From the NCBI GenBank assembly GCA_904066235.2, contig CAJFCV020000002.1, positions 2,294,001 to 2,358,000 on the forward strand: a DNA stretch of 64,000 nt, read 5' to 3'. The notes below the pieces were generated by a model, which was not told where the DNA came from, did not search any database, and worked only from the letters and a program-made list of their open reading frames with translations. Made by a program: the position numbers and the translations under genes. Positions within the stretch are counted from its first letter, which is position 1. Every line of letters starts with the position of its first letter. This DNA is from Bursaphelenchus xylophilus (lineage: Eukaryota; Nematoda; Chromadorea; Rhabditida; Aphelenchoididae). Shown piece after piece: positions 30,420-42,552 of this stretch.

Positions 30420-31010
30420 GTAAAGTGTTATCGAAAGGTTCGACCATGTTTACATTGCCGTCCATTACCTCCGGTTTATCTGAAGTATAGTTAATCAATT
30501 CTCAGTTTATGGCGCTCTCTCTCTCTGGTCCATGTGACCTCTAGATTAATGTTCTCGGCTACTGTCCTGGTCTCTTTTTGTCGATTCTGATAGTCTCTTG
30601 GCTTAAAGAAGTTGTAAAGGGGCTTGTATACGACGAATATCGTTTAATCATTGAAAAACACCTTTGATGCCCAATTTGGCCCGTTGAAGTCGTTTTTTAT
30701 GGATGGATTTTGTTTTACATATCTTCAACACATCCATAACAAACGATTTCAACGGTCGAATTGGCCTTCAGGAGTGCTTTTGAATGCAAAATGATATTCG
30801 TCGTAGACAAGATCCTTTACAAACTTCCTTAAGCCTGGAGACTTTCAGATTCGACAAAGAGACCAGGACAGAAACCGAGAACATTAATCTAGAGGTCACA
30901 TCCGCCAGAAAGAGAGCACCAAAAATTGAGAATTTGTTAACTATTTCAGATAAACTGAATGTAATGGACGGCAATGTAAACATGATCGAACCTTCCGATA
31001 ACTACGTCGT
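30420..31010. repeat. Foldback element with ~230-bp arms
   Basis: Left arm (about 30430-30665) and right arm (about 30775-31005) are imperfect inverted copies; both carry CATGTTTACATTGCCGTCCA and GACCTCTAGATTAATGTTCT or complements. A short loop with its own small palindrome lies between. No coding capacity. Confidence 0.7.
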
Positions 31011-31957
31011 TTCTGCGATCCTTTAAGATTCATTTGTACTTGTCTTCTGTTGAAGCACACACTATTCATACCGAAAACACGAGGGCCTCTTTATTTTTGT
31101 TAGCCTTCAAAGAACGGCGGTTTGAGCCCAAATGGAGCGTTCTCTGTTCCCCTCTGCACTTTGACGTTTTCTCTCATTTCAACGAGTAGTGTGCTTCTGA
31201 TAAAGACAGGCTGAAACTTTGAAGGCATATGGTAGGGTTCGACTGAGGAAATCTGAGTTGTTGTTTTTTTTTGGAAAGGACGTGACTTTTCGAGAGAATT
31301 CGGAAGTGTTTCTTTCTGTACTTTGTGGTGATGTTTTGAGGAAATGAATTCGAGATTATAGTATATGAAGCGAACGTTGAGTAGAGCTGGGTCGATGTCG
31401 ATACTTGAAAATTTGTATTGCAGACCTAAAGATGCAGTCAATGCCTTGAAACAAAATGATTTTGTTTGTCATTGGCAACTGGTGGCGATACATTTTGGAA
31501 TGGGATTATTGTCAAGGACTCTTAAAAGTTTTTCGTTATGGGTGTAAGACCGCTCAACAAGAATTTACTGCAAGCTCAACTCTCCACTTCTTCGTTTATC
31601 TAATCCCCCTTTCCCGTGAGGCATTTTCTCCTCACAAAAGATTTTTAGTGGGTCCAAAGTATCATCCTTTTGCGAAGCAAAGCGATCGTCGCATCATATT
31701 TGATGAGCCTTTGATAGCGGCAAAAGTACTTTTCGTTTACGAATGAGAGTGATCTTTGTCTGTCGGGCGTTACGATTTGAGGTTGATCTCTGGTTATTGA
31801 GCAGAAGGATTTGTTTTCTGGAAATTTCTGTGTTATATTGATGAGGTGTATAATTTCCTAGTTTTTCAGTGCTTTTTAACTTGCTTATTGTCAAGTTGGA
31901 TTGTCATTGAAAAAATAAGAGGATTTTCTGTTTCCTTGGAGAGTTTATTTTCTACAG

Positions 31958-32158
31958 AGGCAAAAAACGTACCATTTTGCATCCGGGAAGGATCAAAAAT
32001 GTAGCAAAATACCTCCCTCTTCAAACGGAGAAAACTCCAGTTTCAAAAGGTCTCAAGGACGCGCTTTCCAAACCGGAGTTTTTAGTTGAAGAGGGAGGTG
32101 TTTTGCTACATTTTTTGATACTTCCCGGATGCAAAAATGGTACGTTTTTTGCCACTGG
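31958..32158. repeat. MITE of the 'GGCAAAAAACGTACCATTTTGC' family
   Basis: Ends are GGCAAAAAACGTACCATTTT and AATGGTACGTTTTTTGCC around CGGGAAGTATCAAAAA-type inner repeats. Relatives are at 33845-34060, 42700-42938, 45583-45812, 56668-56918, 57749-58001 and 59105-59326. Confidence 0.75.
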
Positions 32159-33844
32159 ACTTTATTTTGAGTGGATTTCTCTTTTTTGCTCTTGGATTCT
32201 TGCGCTTTTGGCTCACTCCTCAGTAATCGCTCAAGTAGCGGCCGGCCTTTTGACGAAGTGAGGAGTGTCTTTTTTGATTCCTTAGTTCTCAATTTGAATG
32301 CTTTCTTACTGATTACACCTGTGTTTAATCACCAACCCGTTTCGAGCCCTCGTCCTTCCCAAATTCGCTCTCTCATGACCCCCGCCGTTTCATTATGCAT
32401 AAAACAAGGCAATCGGGAACCGAAGAACAGAAACCGATGACGTTTGCCGGCCAAAGAGCAGCTGTACTCCGCGCACGACGAATGTTACGCGCGCAACACG
32501 CTGCTCCGATTTTTCGCCCCGTCTCTCTCCCACCACCCCCACCACAACGGGTTCAGCCTTCAAATAGCCGCGGAATTCCTGTCTTTGTCTGCAGACGCAA
32601 GGGCTTCTAATTTTAGTAGCCGGCACCTCAATATTAATGATCGGCTATTTATAGCCACCCAAAACGAGTATTATTGTAACCGCTCCGATCTCCGGTTGTC
32701 TGCCGTCGTTGTAAAATTTGTCGCCGTTGTTAGGCGTCGGAAGAGGTTTACAGCGATGTCTATCTCATATGTGCTGTTCAGAGAATACCTTGTTTTCGAC
32801 ATGATGATCGGGCTCTGCGTGGACTTTGTGCCGCGTCTTGTTGTCTTCGAACCGTACGATATGTTTTTGGCTTAAGTTCAGACGGTTTGATAAGGCCGGA
32901 TGTTACGAAAAGTGAGAAAAAAGCGACAGACGAAAATATCAGTCTGGCCGAAAAAGAATTACCCTCGTCGCAGCATCGAAATCGCACCCTCGAAAATGAG
33001 CGGCACCGAAAGTTTGAGCGATGCATCGCAAAAGTGCGCGCGATTTCGAAAAATCGCTGAATTTGTGGGATTGCACAGTGCAAAAAGCCGTTTGCACTGT
33101 GCAAAACCCACTTTTATCGCTGGCGATGCGTCGTTTTTGCTCTTTCTTTCGGCGACGCCCTCCAAATTTGAAATTGGGGTTTGGACTGAGTGCGACGGAG
33201 GGGGGCGCGGAGGACAATTCTTTTTCGGCCAGACTGATACTGGTATTTTCATAAAGTGCATGGACACTTGTCGCGAAATTTCTGCGGTTCCTGTTAAGCG
33301 TTTTATCCACTTACACCACTATTGAAGGTACTGTAAACTCAAAAAAATCATCTAGAAATTATCTGACTGCCCAAGAAAGGCTTGGCGTCATTTACTTACT
33401 CATTTACCCCTAGCTTCGATAAGATCTGAGTTTCTTGTTGAACAAAGTCCAACCTACTGTTTTTCTTCTGCCAAATTGATTAGTCATGAGGTGTAGTCTG
33501 TTCCGGGCCCATTTTGACCGGCCCCTGCCTTCGAAACGCCCTCTGGCCGTGATGTCTCGCTCTTTGCGTCATTATGAAACAGGGTTTTGATCTTTTTCAT
33601 CCCTCTTCCTCCTTGTCTCATGACCTTTTGGTGTTTTGTTTCGCCTGACAAGTGTCGGACATACGACTCGAACGGCTGGTACTTTGAACACCGATCTAAT
33701 CTTTAGCGCTGATTTTTTGTTTATAAGACTGGAGTCGGGCTCTGATACGGAGCTGATGTTTAGTCCGTTGTGTTGTGTAGGTGATCGGGAAGTTGGATTA
33801 GGAGACCAGAATATTGTAAATGGTTCTAGAAGTTTCTGGGGCAG
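32159..33844. other. Stretch without a supported gene
   Basis: Slightly GC-richer DNA with several overlapping chance frames on both strands. A foldback with termini TCAGTCTGGCCGAAAAAGAA and TTCTTTTTCGGCCAGACTGA lies at 32938-33241 and includes GCACAGTGC motifs. Confidence 0.5.
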
Positions 33845-34060
33845 TACAGTGGCGGACCTGAACCATTGGCAAAAAACGTACCATTTTGCATCCGAGAAGT
33901 ATCAAAAAATGTAGCAAAATACCTCCCCCTCCAGGTGAAAAGACTCCGCCCTTCAAAACTGAGTTTTTTCACTTGGAGAGGGAGATATTTTGTTACATTT
34001 TTGATACTTCCCGAATGCAAAATGGTACGTTTTTTGCCACTGGATCAGGTCCGTCACTGT
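33845..34060. repeat. MITE of the ACAGTGGCGGACCTGA family
   Basis: Left terminus ACAGTGGCGGACCTGAACCA, right terminus TGGATCAGGTCCGTCACTGT, with inner inverted copies of GCAAAAAACGTACCATTTTG. Confidence 0.8.
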
Positions 34061-34177
34061 AATTCGCTGAGGATTAGAGATTTCAGACGTTTCATCGGTT
34101 TTTGGGAAGAGTTCAGGCCTGGTTAAGGCTACTATGCCCTGGTAATTTCTTTATTTTTCTGGTAAATTCGATATCCC

Positions 34178-35587
34178 GGCGCACAGCGTTCCGAACATTT
34201 TTTCCGCCGCCGATCGGTGTCGAAAAAAGGAAAAAATGAAAAGTAGTGCTTACAAGTCGGTGTATATTTGGCTAGCCACAATAGATGTAACTAAACTAAA
34301 AAGTGGCTATTAGACTATAAGAGATTGCCATTCCACGTGTACAAACTGCATCATCATACCTTATGTTAATGTTGAGAAAATGATGATCGAAAATTATCAA
34401 AAATTCAACCTTCAGGTAAAAATAAGAGTACCTTCCAACCCTTAAGCACACAATTTTTTTTCTTCCATCGTGTGCAGAATTTCAAGAGCTACAACATAGA
34501 CAGATTCAATAATTTTCCCGGGCCTTTAATCTTAGTTATGGTTGAAAAGGGCCTAATTTTGGCCGTTTTTTGCACTTTTTTTTACTTATTTGCACCCTAA
34601 GAACAAAAAGTGAAGATATTCTATATAAAACGGATTGCCATGATCATTGTGGTCATCCATGCCAAATTTCAACTTTTTCTGACACTCCAGAGTCGTTGAA
34701 TACGAACGTCAACATGGAAACTTCGTATCTTCAACTTTGTAAGAAAACAGTAATGAAATCCTTGGCTGGCATTAATTACAGCACTTCTGGTCGCAATGAA
34801 TCTTAGGTCGCGATTACAAAGGCCAAACTCAGCTTTACGGGTAATTTCAGTAAGTGTTTGCAAGCTCACACTTTGGCATTGGTCAGAATTGTCTGTTGAA
34901 TTCAACTTTCAAAATGAAAAAGATATATTTTGGCTTGATGACAAAAAGTTTGCACAGAGTGTATGTATACAACATATTTTCGCTCAAGAAGTGATTTTGG
35001 AGCACTTAACGTGATTTTATTCAACAGAAATAGTACACTTGGGTTCCATATTCAAGTTCGTATTCAACGACTCTGGAGTGTCAGAAAAAGTTGAAATTTG
35101 GCATGGATGACCACAATGATCATGACAATCCGTTTTATATAGAATATCTTCACTTTTTATTCTTAAGGTGCAAATAAGTAAAAAAAAAGTGCAAAAAACG
35201 GCCAAAATTAGGCCCTTTTCAACCATAACTAAGATTAAAGGCCCGGGAAAATTATTGAATCTGTCTATGTTGTAGCTCTTGAAATTCTGCACACGATGGA
35301 AGAAAAAAAATTGTGTGCTTAAAGGTTGGAAGGTACTCTTATTTTTACCTGAAGGTTGAATTTTTGATAATTTTCGATCATCATTTTCTCAACATTAACA
35401 TAAGGTATGATGATGTAGTTTGTATACGTGGAATGGCAATCTCTTATAGTCTAATAACCACTTTTTAGTTTAGTTACATCTATTGTGGCTAGCCAAATAT
35501 ACACCGACTTGTAAGCACTACTTTTCATTTTTTCCTTTTTTCGACACCGATCGGCGGCGGAAAAAATGTTCGGAACGCTGTGCGGCG
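34178..35587. repeat. Large foldback element, ~540-bp arms
   Basis: Arms 34178-34718 and 35044-35587 are near-perfect inverted copies; both contain AGTCGGTGTATATTTGGCTA or its complement. They surround a ~325-bp spacer without a protein motif. Near identity of the arms suggests recent formation or gene conversion. Confidence 0.85.
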
Positions 35588-35756
35588 GGGTATTTTCTGC
35601 TTTATAACGCCTTTTGTTGGCCCTTGAATGTCCAATGATCCGCCCTTGTTCTTCAAGTCTTCGTCCAGCCGAAATTTTTTGAACACTTGTTCTTCCTTGG
35701 CTCGATATAGTCAAAGAAGACTAAAACGCGTTTTATTACAAATCGTAGATTGGCCC

Positions 35757-37754
35757 GGACATTGTTGAGTCGATGTCTCAGAATTAAACCAAAATTGGTC
35801 AACTTGATCGTCATGACAGACAAAACATTCGCTTTCTTTATTTTTGCCCAAAATTACCGTATGACGGCATACTGTAACATTCTTTCTTAAAAAAGATATG
35901 CCCTAATCGAGAAAACGAAGCGTTATTTTAACTCAAATCGAGCTCAGTCGTACGTTTTCGACCATGTAGAACATTTTTGTAATTGTCACCAAAAACTAAA
36001 AATTACATCTAAGCTATGTTACACATGAGGTAACATACTATTTCGGGTGTAAAATGGGCTACTGTAGCTTGTAGCACTTTTAGATACGCTTAAAAAAAAC
36101 TTCAACCTTAACCCAATAAACAGTAGAAATTTTAAAAAAATAAAATGCACAACTTTTTGAGATACAGGGATTTCAATCTGTCATGTACAAGGTCATCAGA
36201 ACCCCGAAAAAAGCTGGCATTCTTGGGATTTCAGGTTGTAGCACTTTTTGATAGCCTCTAATACATTATTAGCCTTGTAAACGATGATGATGAAAATTTC
36301 AGGCGAAAAAAATGCACAACCTTCGAGAAAATGACCAAAATAATTTATTTTAGGTCATCAGAACCCCGAAAAAAGCTGGCATTCTTGGGATTTCGGGTTG
36401 TAGCACTTTTTGATAGCCTCTAATACATTATTAGCCTTGTAAACGATGATGGTGAAAATTTCAGGCGAAAAAAATACACAACTTTCGAGAAAATGACCAA
36501 AATACCTTATTTTAGGTCATCAGAACCCCGAAAAAAGCTGGCATTCTTGGGATTTCGGGTTGTAGCACTTTTTGATAGCCTCTAATACATTATTAGCCTT
36601 GTAAACGATGATGATGAAAATTTCAGGCGAAAAAAATGCACAACTTTCGAGAAAATGATCAAAAGACCTTATTTTAGGTCATCAGCATGTTTCGTCCGGG
36701 CAATGAAACATCGACTTAACATTCGTTGACTTAACATTCGGATTCTCCCCGGGTCCAATGTCGAAGACGAAGAATAAAATTTTTTAGTCTATGTTTTGAC
36801 AATATCATAAATTTTCGTCACTTTTTTCGGGTGACCTAAAATAAGGTATTTTGGTCATTTTCTCGAAAGTTGTGCATTTTTTCGCCTGAAATTTTCACCA
36901 TCATCGTTTGCAAGGCTAATAATGTATTAGAAGCTATCAAAAAGTGCTACAACCCGAAATCCCAAGAATGCCAGCTTTTTTCGGGGTTCTGATGACCTAA
37001 AATAAGGTATTTTGATCATTTTCTCGAAAGTTGTGCATTTTTTTCGCCTGAAATTTTCACCATCATCGTTTACAAGGCTAATAATGTATTAGAGGCTATC
37101 AAAAAGTGCTACAACCCGAAATCCCAAGAATGCCAGCTTTTTTCGGGGTTCTGATGACCTAAAATAAGGTCTTTTGATCATTTTCTCGAAAGTTGTGCAT
37201 TTGTTTCGCCTGAAATTTTCACCATCATCGTTTACAAGGCTAATAATGTATTAGAGGCTATCAAAAAGTGCTACAACCTGAAATCCCAAGAATGCCAGCT
37301 TTTTTCGGGGTTCTGATGACCTTGTACATGACAGATTGAAATCCCTGTATCTCAAAAGTTGTGCATTTTATTTTTTTAAAATTTCTACTGTTTATTGGGT
37401 TAAGGTTGAAGTTTTTTTAAGCGTATCTAAAAGTGCTACAAGCTACAGTAGCCCATTTTACACCCGAAATAGTATGTTACCTCATGTGTAACATAGCTTA
37501 GATGTAATTTTTAGTTTTTGGTGACAATTACAAAAATGTTCTACATGGTCGAAAACGTACGACTGAGCTCGATTTGAGCTAAAATAACGCTTCGTTTTCT
37601 CGATTAGAGCATATCTTTTTTAAGAAAGAATGTTACAGTATGCCGTCATACGGTAATTTTGGGCAAAAATAAAGAAAGCGAATGTTTTGTCTGTCATGAC
37701 GATCAAGTTGACCAATTTTGGTTTAATTCTGAGACATCGATTTTAACAATGTCC
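35757..37754. repeat. 2-kb foldback element with inverted tandem arrays
   Basis: Outer arms (from GGACATTGTT at 35757; ending AACAATGTCC at 37754) are inverted copies of about 920 bp. Inside each arm a ~162-bp unit containing GAACCCCGAAAAAAGCTGGC is repeated three times head to tail (units begin near 36191, 36352 and 36514; mirrored units near 36832, 36994 and 37156). A unique ~150-bp centre at 36680-36830 separates the arms. No coding capacity. Confidence 0.88.
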
Positions 37755-39208
37755 GCCCCCTGTTAGGCTAAGCTCCAAAGTGTGGCAAAACGCGTTCTAA
37801 ATATCTTCTTTTGACTTCCGAAGAGACTGTAGTTTCCAAGTTAGACCCGATTTTTGTTTAGGTCTCTTATTGTTTTCAACTTTTTTACTACTGATTAGGT
37901 CAGTCTTTGTCTCCGAAATTTAGAAGTCATTAGATAAGGGGTTGATCAGCACTTGAAGGAAAATATACTTACTGTAGAAGGTAGTGTAATCACGGAACGG
38001 AAGTTTTGGTTTCAACGAAAATTCCGCTAGAACTTGATCTCTTCCATGTCGCAGTGTGCAAAGTTTTTCTGTACACTTTTTGCAATATGTTTACGCTGAG
38101 ATGTTTAAACAATTGATTGCATAAAACTTCCTGGTCCATATGAATTTTGTATTTTAATTTTGAGAGGATTTTCGCTCTCTTTCGAGAGTATTCCTAACAT
38201 TGTAGTAGGTGTAAACGTCTGTTTTTGGGATCCGAACAAGGTCGTCGTGATGTCTGAAACCGTTCGCAAAACAACTTTCGGCTCACTTTCGACGACCCCC
38301 GAACACAAAAGGGGCGTCTCATCGGATACCAGGGGGCGTCTTCGCGGCAGGGAGGGGCGGGGAATATTAACCTTTGGCTCGCTTCTTATAAAACCATCAA
38401 GCGAGGGTGGAATAGGCAGTTGTACCGACCCGTTGTGACATTTATAGAACGGTGATGTCATACGAGGAAGGTTGAAAGGTTTTGAAAAAAAATTTAGGGA
38501 TTTCAAATAAAAAGTTATATTGTAGTAGGTGAAGGTAAATTTAGAGGAAGTTTGATGGGATTAGAATGCGATTTTGATGGCTCAGGGTAAAACATGCTCA
38601 TAACCTTAACGTATTAGCTGTATACGTTAGGAATATGGGCTGTAACCGCCTTGGGGTCTTATTTTTGGAATTTTTTGAAAAAACTTCTAAATTTTTAGTC
38701 CATTTTTGGAGAAAAAACGAATTTTAGGTGTGTTTTTATGGGATAAAATTTAGTTTATGGACTACGTATTGTGTGAAATTCAATTTTACACATTTTCCAT
38801 CGCGATTTGCTTTGATTTCCCCCTTTAACATCCTCTAAAATACGTTTCTTCCAGATCATCATCCCAAATTTTTCTGGATTTTCAAAATCCACCGCTCGAC
38901 GCCCCGCGCTACAGCCTGACATACACGTGCCGTCTGTAGCCGAGGTCCTCGAGCTGCCTTAACTCCCACTTCTATCCGGAACAGGTACCCCCACCGCCTG
39001 TGACAATAACCCCCAAACAGAACCCCCGCGTTCCACGCATCGCCGACCAAGGCGCGGACCCGCGGTCCACCAAACAGCCGAGAGCGGCCGCCTTCGCCCG
39101 TCTGGCGCAGCACCGGTTCAACGGCGCCCACCGCACCTCGAGACCACCTTTATTACGCAGCCTGATCGAGCCCCATTGATTGAAGTCTAGTGTAATATAA
39201 AATTCGAA
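37755..39208. other. Region upstream of the MAPKAP kinase gene
   Basis: No gene is supported. A GC-rich stretch at 38870-39190 lies directly before the kinase ATG. It is open in one frame for about 220 nt but has no ATG or clear splice link, so I read it as 5' untranslated or promoter DNA. Confidence 0.45.
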
Positions 39209-41801
39209 ATGGAATTCATGAACGACCCCCTCTCGGACTCGTACACCCCATCCACCGGGTCCTCGATGTGCTCTCTCAGCTCCAGCAAGTCGGAAAATGT
39301 ATTTTTCGCCAACATCATGCCGGATCTCAAAATGTACGAAGAACCGGAACCGGCCACGCCGACTACTATTCAGGTGAGTCCTAGAGAGTCTATTTGGCAG
39401 ATTAGGAATGTTTGGATATCAGATTGAGACTTTGAACCTTGGTTTTCCCCAAAAAATCAGATTTATCACCTAGTGTAATATAAAGTTTTCCGAAAATAGT
39501 TTGGGTTTTGGTTTGGAAAGTTGCTTCATGACGTATTGAGTTCAAATTTATCAATTTCCGCCCGCGGTTTGGATGTAATAATGCATTGTTAGCAGTTTAG
39601 CAAGTGTAATATAAATTTCTAAATGTTGTAATTTTTTTGAAAATCTGTCTAGGATAGAGAGAATGGAAGCTGAAGATAGACGGAAAACATTTTTGAAGGC
39701 TAGAAACTTCCAGAATTTGAGTACTGACGATTTCTTCTTGGTCTAGTGCAATATAATTTTTTCTGTTTTTAGAGAAATTTATGTCTGGATGCCACCTCAG
39801 ACATGAATGTGGACCTCACAGATGATGAAAGTGACTCACCCACGAAGAAGGAGAATCCAGCCAAGAAGATTTGCCTCTGCGCCATCTCAAATAACAACGA
39901 GACTCAAGAAGCGGCTCGACCTCAGCCGAAAAAAGCCAGCGAACTCCCGGATGTGCCCTACAAGTCCACATCAATCACTGACGAGTACAGAATCAGCCAC
40001 GAAATTATTGGAATCGGCGAGTCGGGAAAGGTTATGGCTTGCTATCGCAAAACTGATGGTCAGAAATACGCCTTGAAGGTTTTGAGGGATGGACCCAAGT
40101 CCAGAAGAGAAGTGCAGCTTCATTACATGACGAAGTAGGTGATTTGCAGATTTTTTTGGGATTTTTAGGGAGTTTCGAGGCTATTTTTGGCAAAAAAATG
40201 AGGATTTTATATTATTTTAGGTAAAAGTTATGTGTTTTTTTGAAATTTTATAAATTTTTGGTCTTATTTTTGGAATTTGCAGTCAAAATCTGAATTCATT
40301 CATATTTTTGAGGATTTGAGGGGCTTTCGAGGCTATTTTTGGCAAAAAATGAGGGTTTTATATTATTTTAGGTAAAACTTGGTATTTTTTTGAAATTTGA
40401 CAAATTTTTGCTATAATTTCGGAATTTTTCAGTCAACACCCGAACATAGTCACCATTCACGATGTTTTCGAGAACGCCTTTGACGGCGTGCGTTGTTTGT
40501 TGGTGGTGATCGAGTTCCTGGAAGCGGGCGACCTCCTCACCCAATTCGAAAGCCAAGGATCCCAGCCCTACTCGGAGCAACGAGTTGCCGAGATTGTCCG
40601 CCAAATCGGCTCCGCCGTCCAATATCTCCATTCCATGAACATTGCGCATCGCGACATCAAGTTGGAAAACATTTTGTGCTCCTCCACCGATCATGAACAA
40701 TGTGTTTATAAGCTGGCGGACTTTGGTTTTGCCAAGCGCCCCGAACGCAATCACCTCATGGAGTCTCCCTGCTGCACCCCCATCTACGTGGCACCCGAGA
40801 TTTTGTCCCACGAGCACTACGACAAGAGCTGTGACATGTGGTCGCTTGGAGTGGTGATGTACATTTTGTTGTGTGGATATCCCCCCTTCTACTCGATGAA
40901 AGGGCTCCCATTGTCGCCGGGAATGAGAAGTAGAATCACCAGTGGGCTGTATGCGTTCCCTCCAGAGGAATGGGACCACATTTCGCAGGATGGTAAGGAT
41001 TTTTCGAAATTTTTTGGGGATTTTTGGGTTTTTTTGAATTTTTGGAAGTTTTAAGGCGATTTTAACTAAAGAAATGGGTCTAGAATGGATTATTATGACC
41101 TATTAAAGGTGGATTTTGTATTTTTGAGTTCTAAAATACGAATTTCTATTTTTTTTTTTTTTGAAAACATGATTTTTTGGGATTTTTTTAAAAATTTTTG
41201 ATATTTGAGTATTTTTTGATGAGTAAAATTATGTCTAAATTAGAGATTATGAAATTTGGAAGAGTATTTTTTGCATTTCAAGTCTTTTCAACCTCTAATT
41301 TATCAATTTTCAGCCAAAAATGTGATCCGAAACCTCCTGAAAACGGACCCGGCCAGCCGAACCAAGATCGACGGCCTCATGAACTCAGCCTTCATGGTGG
41401 GATCGCTGAAGAAGAACCTCTCCTCGGACTCGCTGAAGAGCCTGGAAAGCCCGGCGTCCTCGGATTCGGGCTGCGCCGACGAATCGGACGAGCCCTCGAG
41501 CCCCGAAACTCCCGATGCCCTCGCCGAATTAAACATCTCGAAGCCGGTCCGCAAGAACGCCGCCCGCCTCATGAACCCGCATGCCATGTCGGCCAGAGCC
41601 CACAATCGCCCAGCCAAAACGCCCCGCCTCTACAGCATCCAGGAGGAAGTGGGCCGCGCGTTGGACATGATGAGAATCCAGGAAAACGTCCCCGTAATGA
41701 TGACCCTCCCCAAAGCCAACAACTCGCTGTACGAAAGAAGAATGAAGAGCAAACGCAACCTCACCAAATCCTTCTTACAGTCGTCGGAACCCACAGATTA
41801 G
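39209..41801 (+). CDS. MAP kinase-activated protein kinase (MAPKAPK2/3 type)
   Basis: Four exons, 39209-39373, 39773-40134, 40433-40992 and 41314-41801; phases agree, giving 524 aa. The N-terminus (~140 residues) is Ser/Pro-rich. The kinase domain has GIGESGKV (P-loop), YALKVL (Lys ~157), HRDIKLEN (catalytic loop), DFGFAK and YVAPE. YLHSMNIAHRD, DKSCDMWSLGVVMYILLCGYP and NLLKTDPASRTKI match MAPKAPK2. The activation segment has ESPCCTP where MK2 has TTPCYTP, so a proline-directed site (Ser-Pro) is kept. Two oddities are Leu instead of the usual Pro after the catalytic Lys (DIKLEN) and the long N-terminus. The tail NNSLYERRMKSKR resembles the p38-docking/NLS tail. C. elegans has MAK-1 and MAK-2; I cannot tell which is the orthologue. 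Confidence 0.9.
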
Positions 41802-42552
41802 AGCTTTCAATTATACGGATAGTCTTTGAAGTTTTTTTTAACCGAAAATCTTGGGATTTTTGGCGATTTTGAAGAAGTTTGTAAATATTTATGACTGAAA
41901 TTGATGTCTAGAATATTTTTTGCATGTAAAAAGCCGGAATTTTTGTTGTTTTAGAAGATTAGACGATTTTAAATGTCATTTCCGAAAATTGAACGAAGTG
42001 TCAAAAAATTTTGACATTTCGTCCACATCCCGTTTTTACAGTAGATTGTCCTCAAATTGTAGTTTTAGTATTGTTAGAGTGACAATTACACTGTATTTAT
42101 GACTTTTGGAATATGAACGAAATGTCAAAAATTTGTGACATTTCGTCCACATTCAAATTCTTGGCCCATTATTGGCCAAATGTACAAATGATTGTGTCTG
42201 AATGTCTATTACATCCCACATAAGCAATTTGATCCAGATTTACCTTGTTTTAGACAGTAAATTTTCCAATTTTCTAGAATTTTCCACCTTTTTCGCCGTT
42301 TCCCTTCATTCTTCATTTTTACTGCCCGTCACTAACCAGATTGTTTATCAGTAGTGTTTAGAGTTCACGTCTCATCTTGTGATTCCACATTTTTTATCGT
42401 TTTTTTAAATTATTTTTACACCATAACTTGACGATGTTTGTTTTAACGCACACTTTCTGAGTAGTGATTTGTAACAAATCATAAATGGCTATGATATCAT
42501 ATGGACATTTATTCGCAAACATAACAATTATTGGGCTAAATACGAGAGAGTG
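41802..42552. other. Intergenic region between kinase and transporter genes
   Basis: AT-rich, no gene. It holds a short repeated phrase, GAACGAAGTGTCAAAAAATTTTGACATTTCGTCCACAT-like, near 41990 and again near 42115, 47705 and 51595. Confidence 0.5.

Noticed and set aside
32444..32875. 143-codon plus-strand frame in a GC-richer stretch
   Set aside because: No recognisable motif or splice partner, overlapping frames of similar length on the other strand, and repeats on both sides.
35757..37754. CRISPR-like or satellite array
   Set aside because: Units of ~162 bp lack repeat-spacer structure and are mirrored in an inverted arm, so this is a eukaryotic foldback element.
41198..41872. 224-codon frame overlapping the last kinase exon
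   Set aside because: Same strand, different frame. The kinase frame is supported by homology and exon phase.
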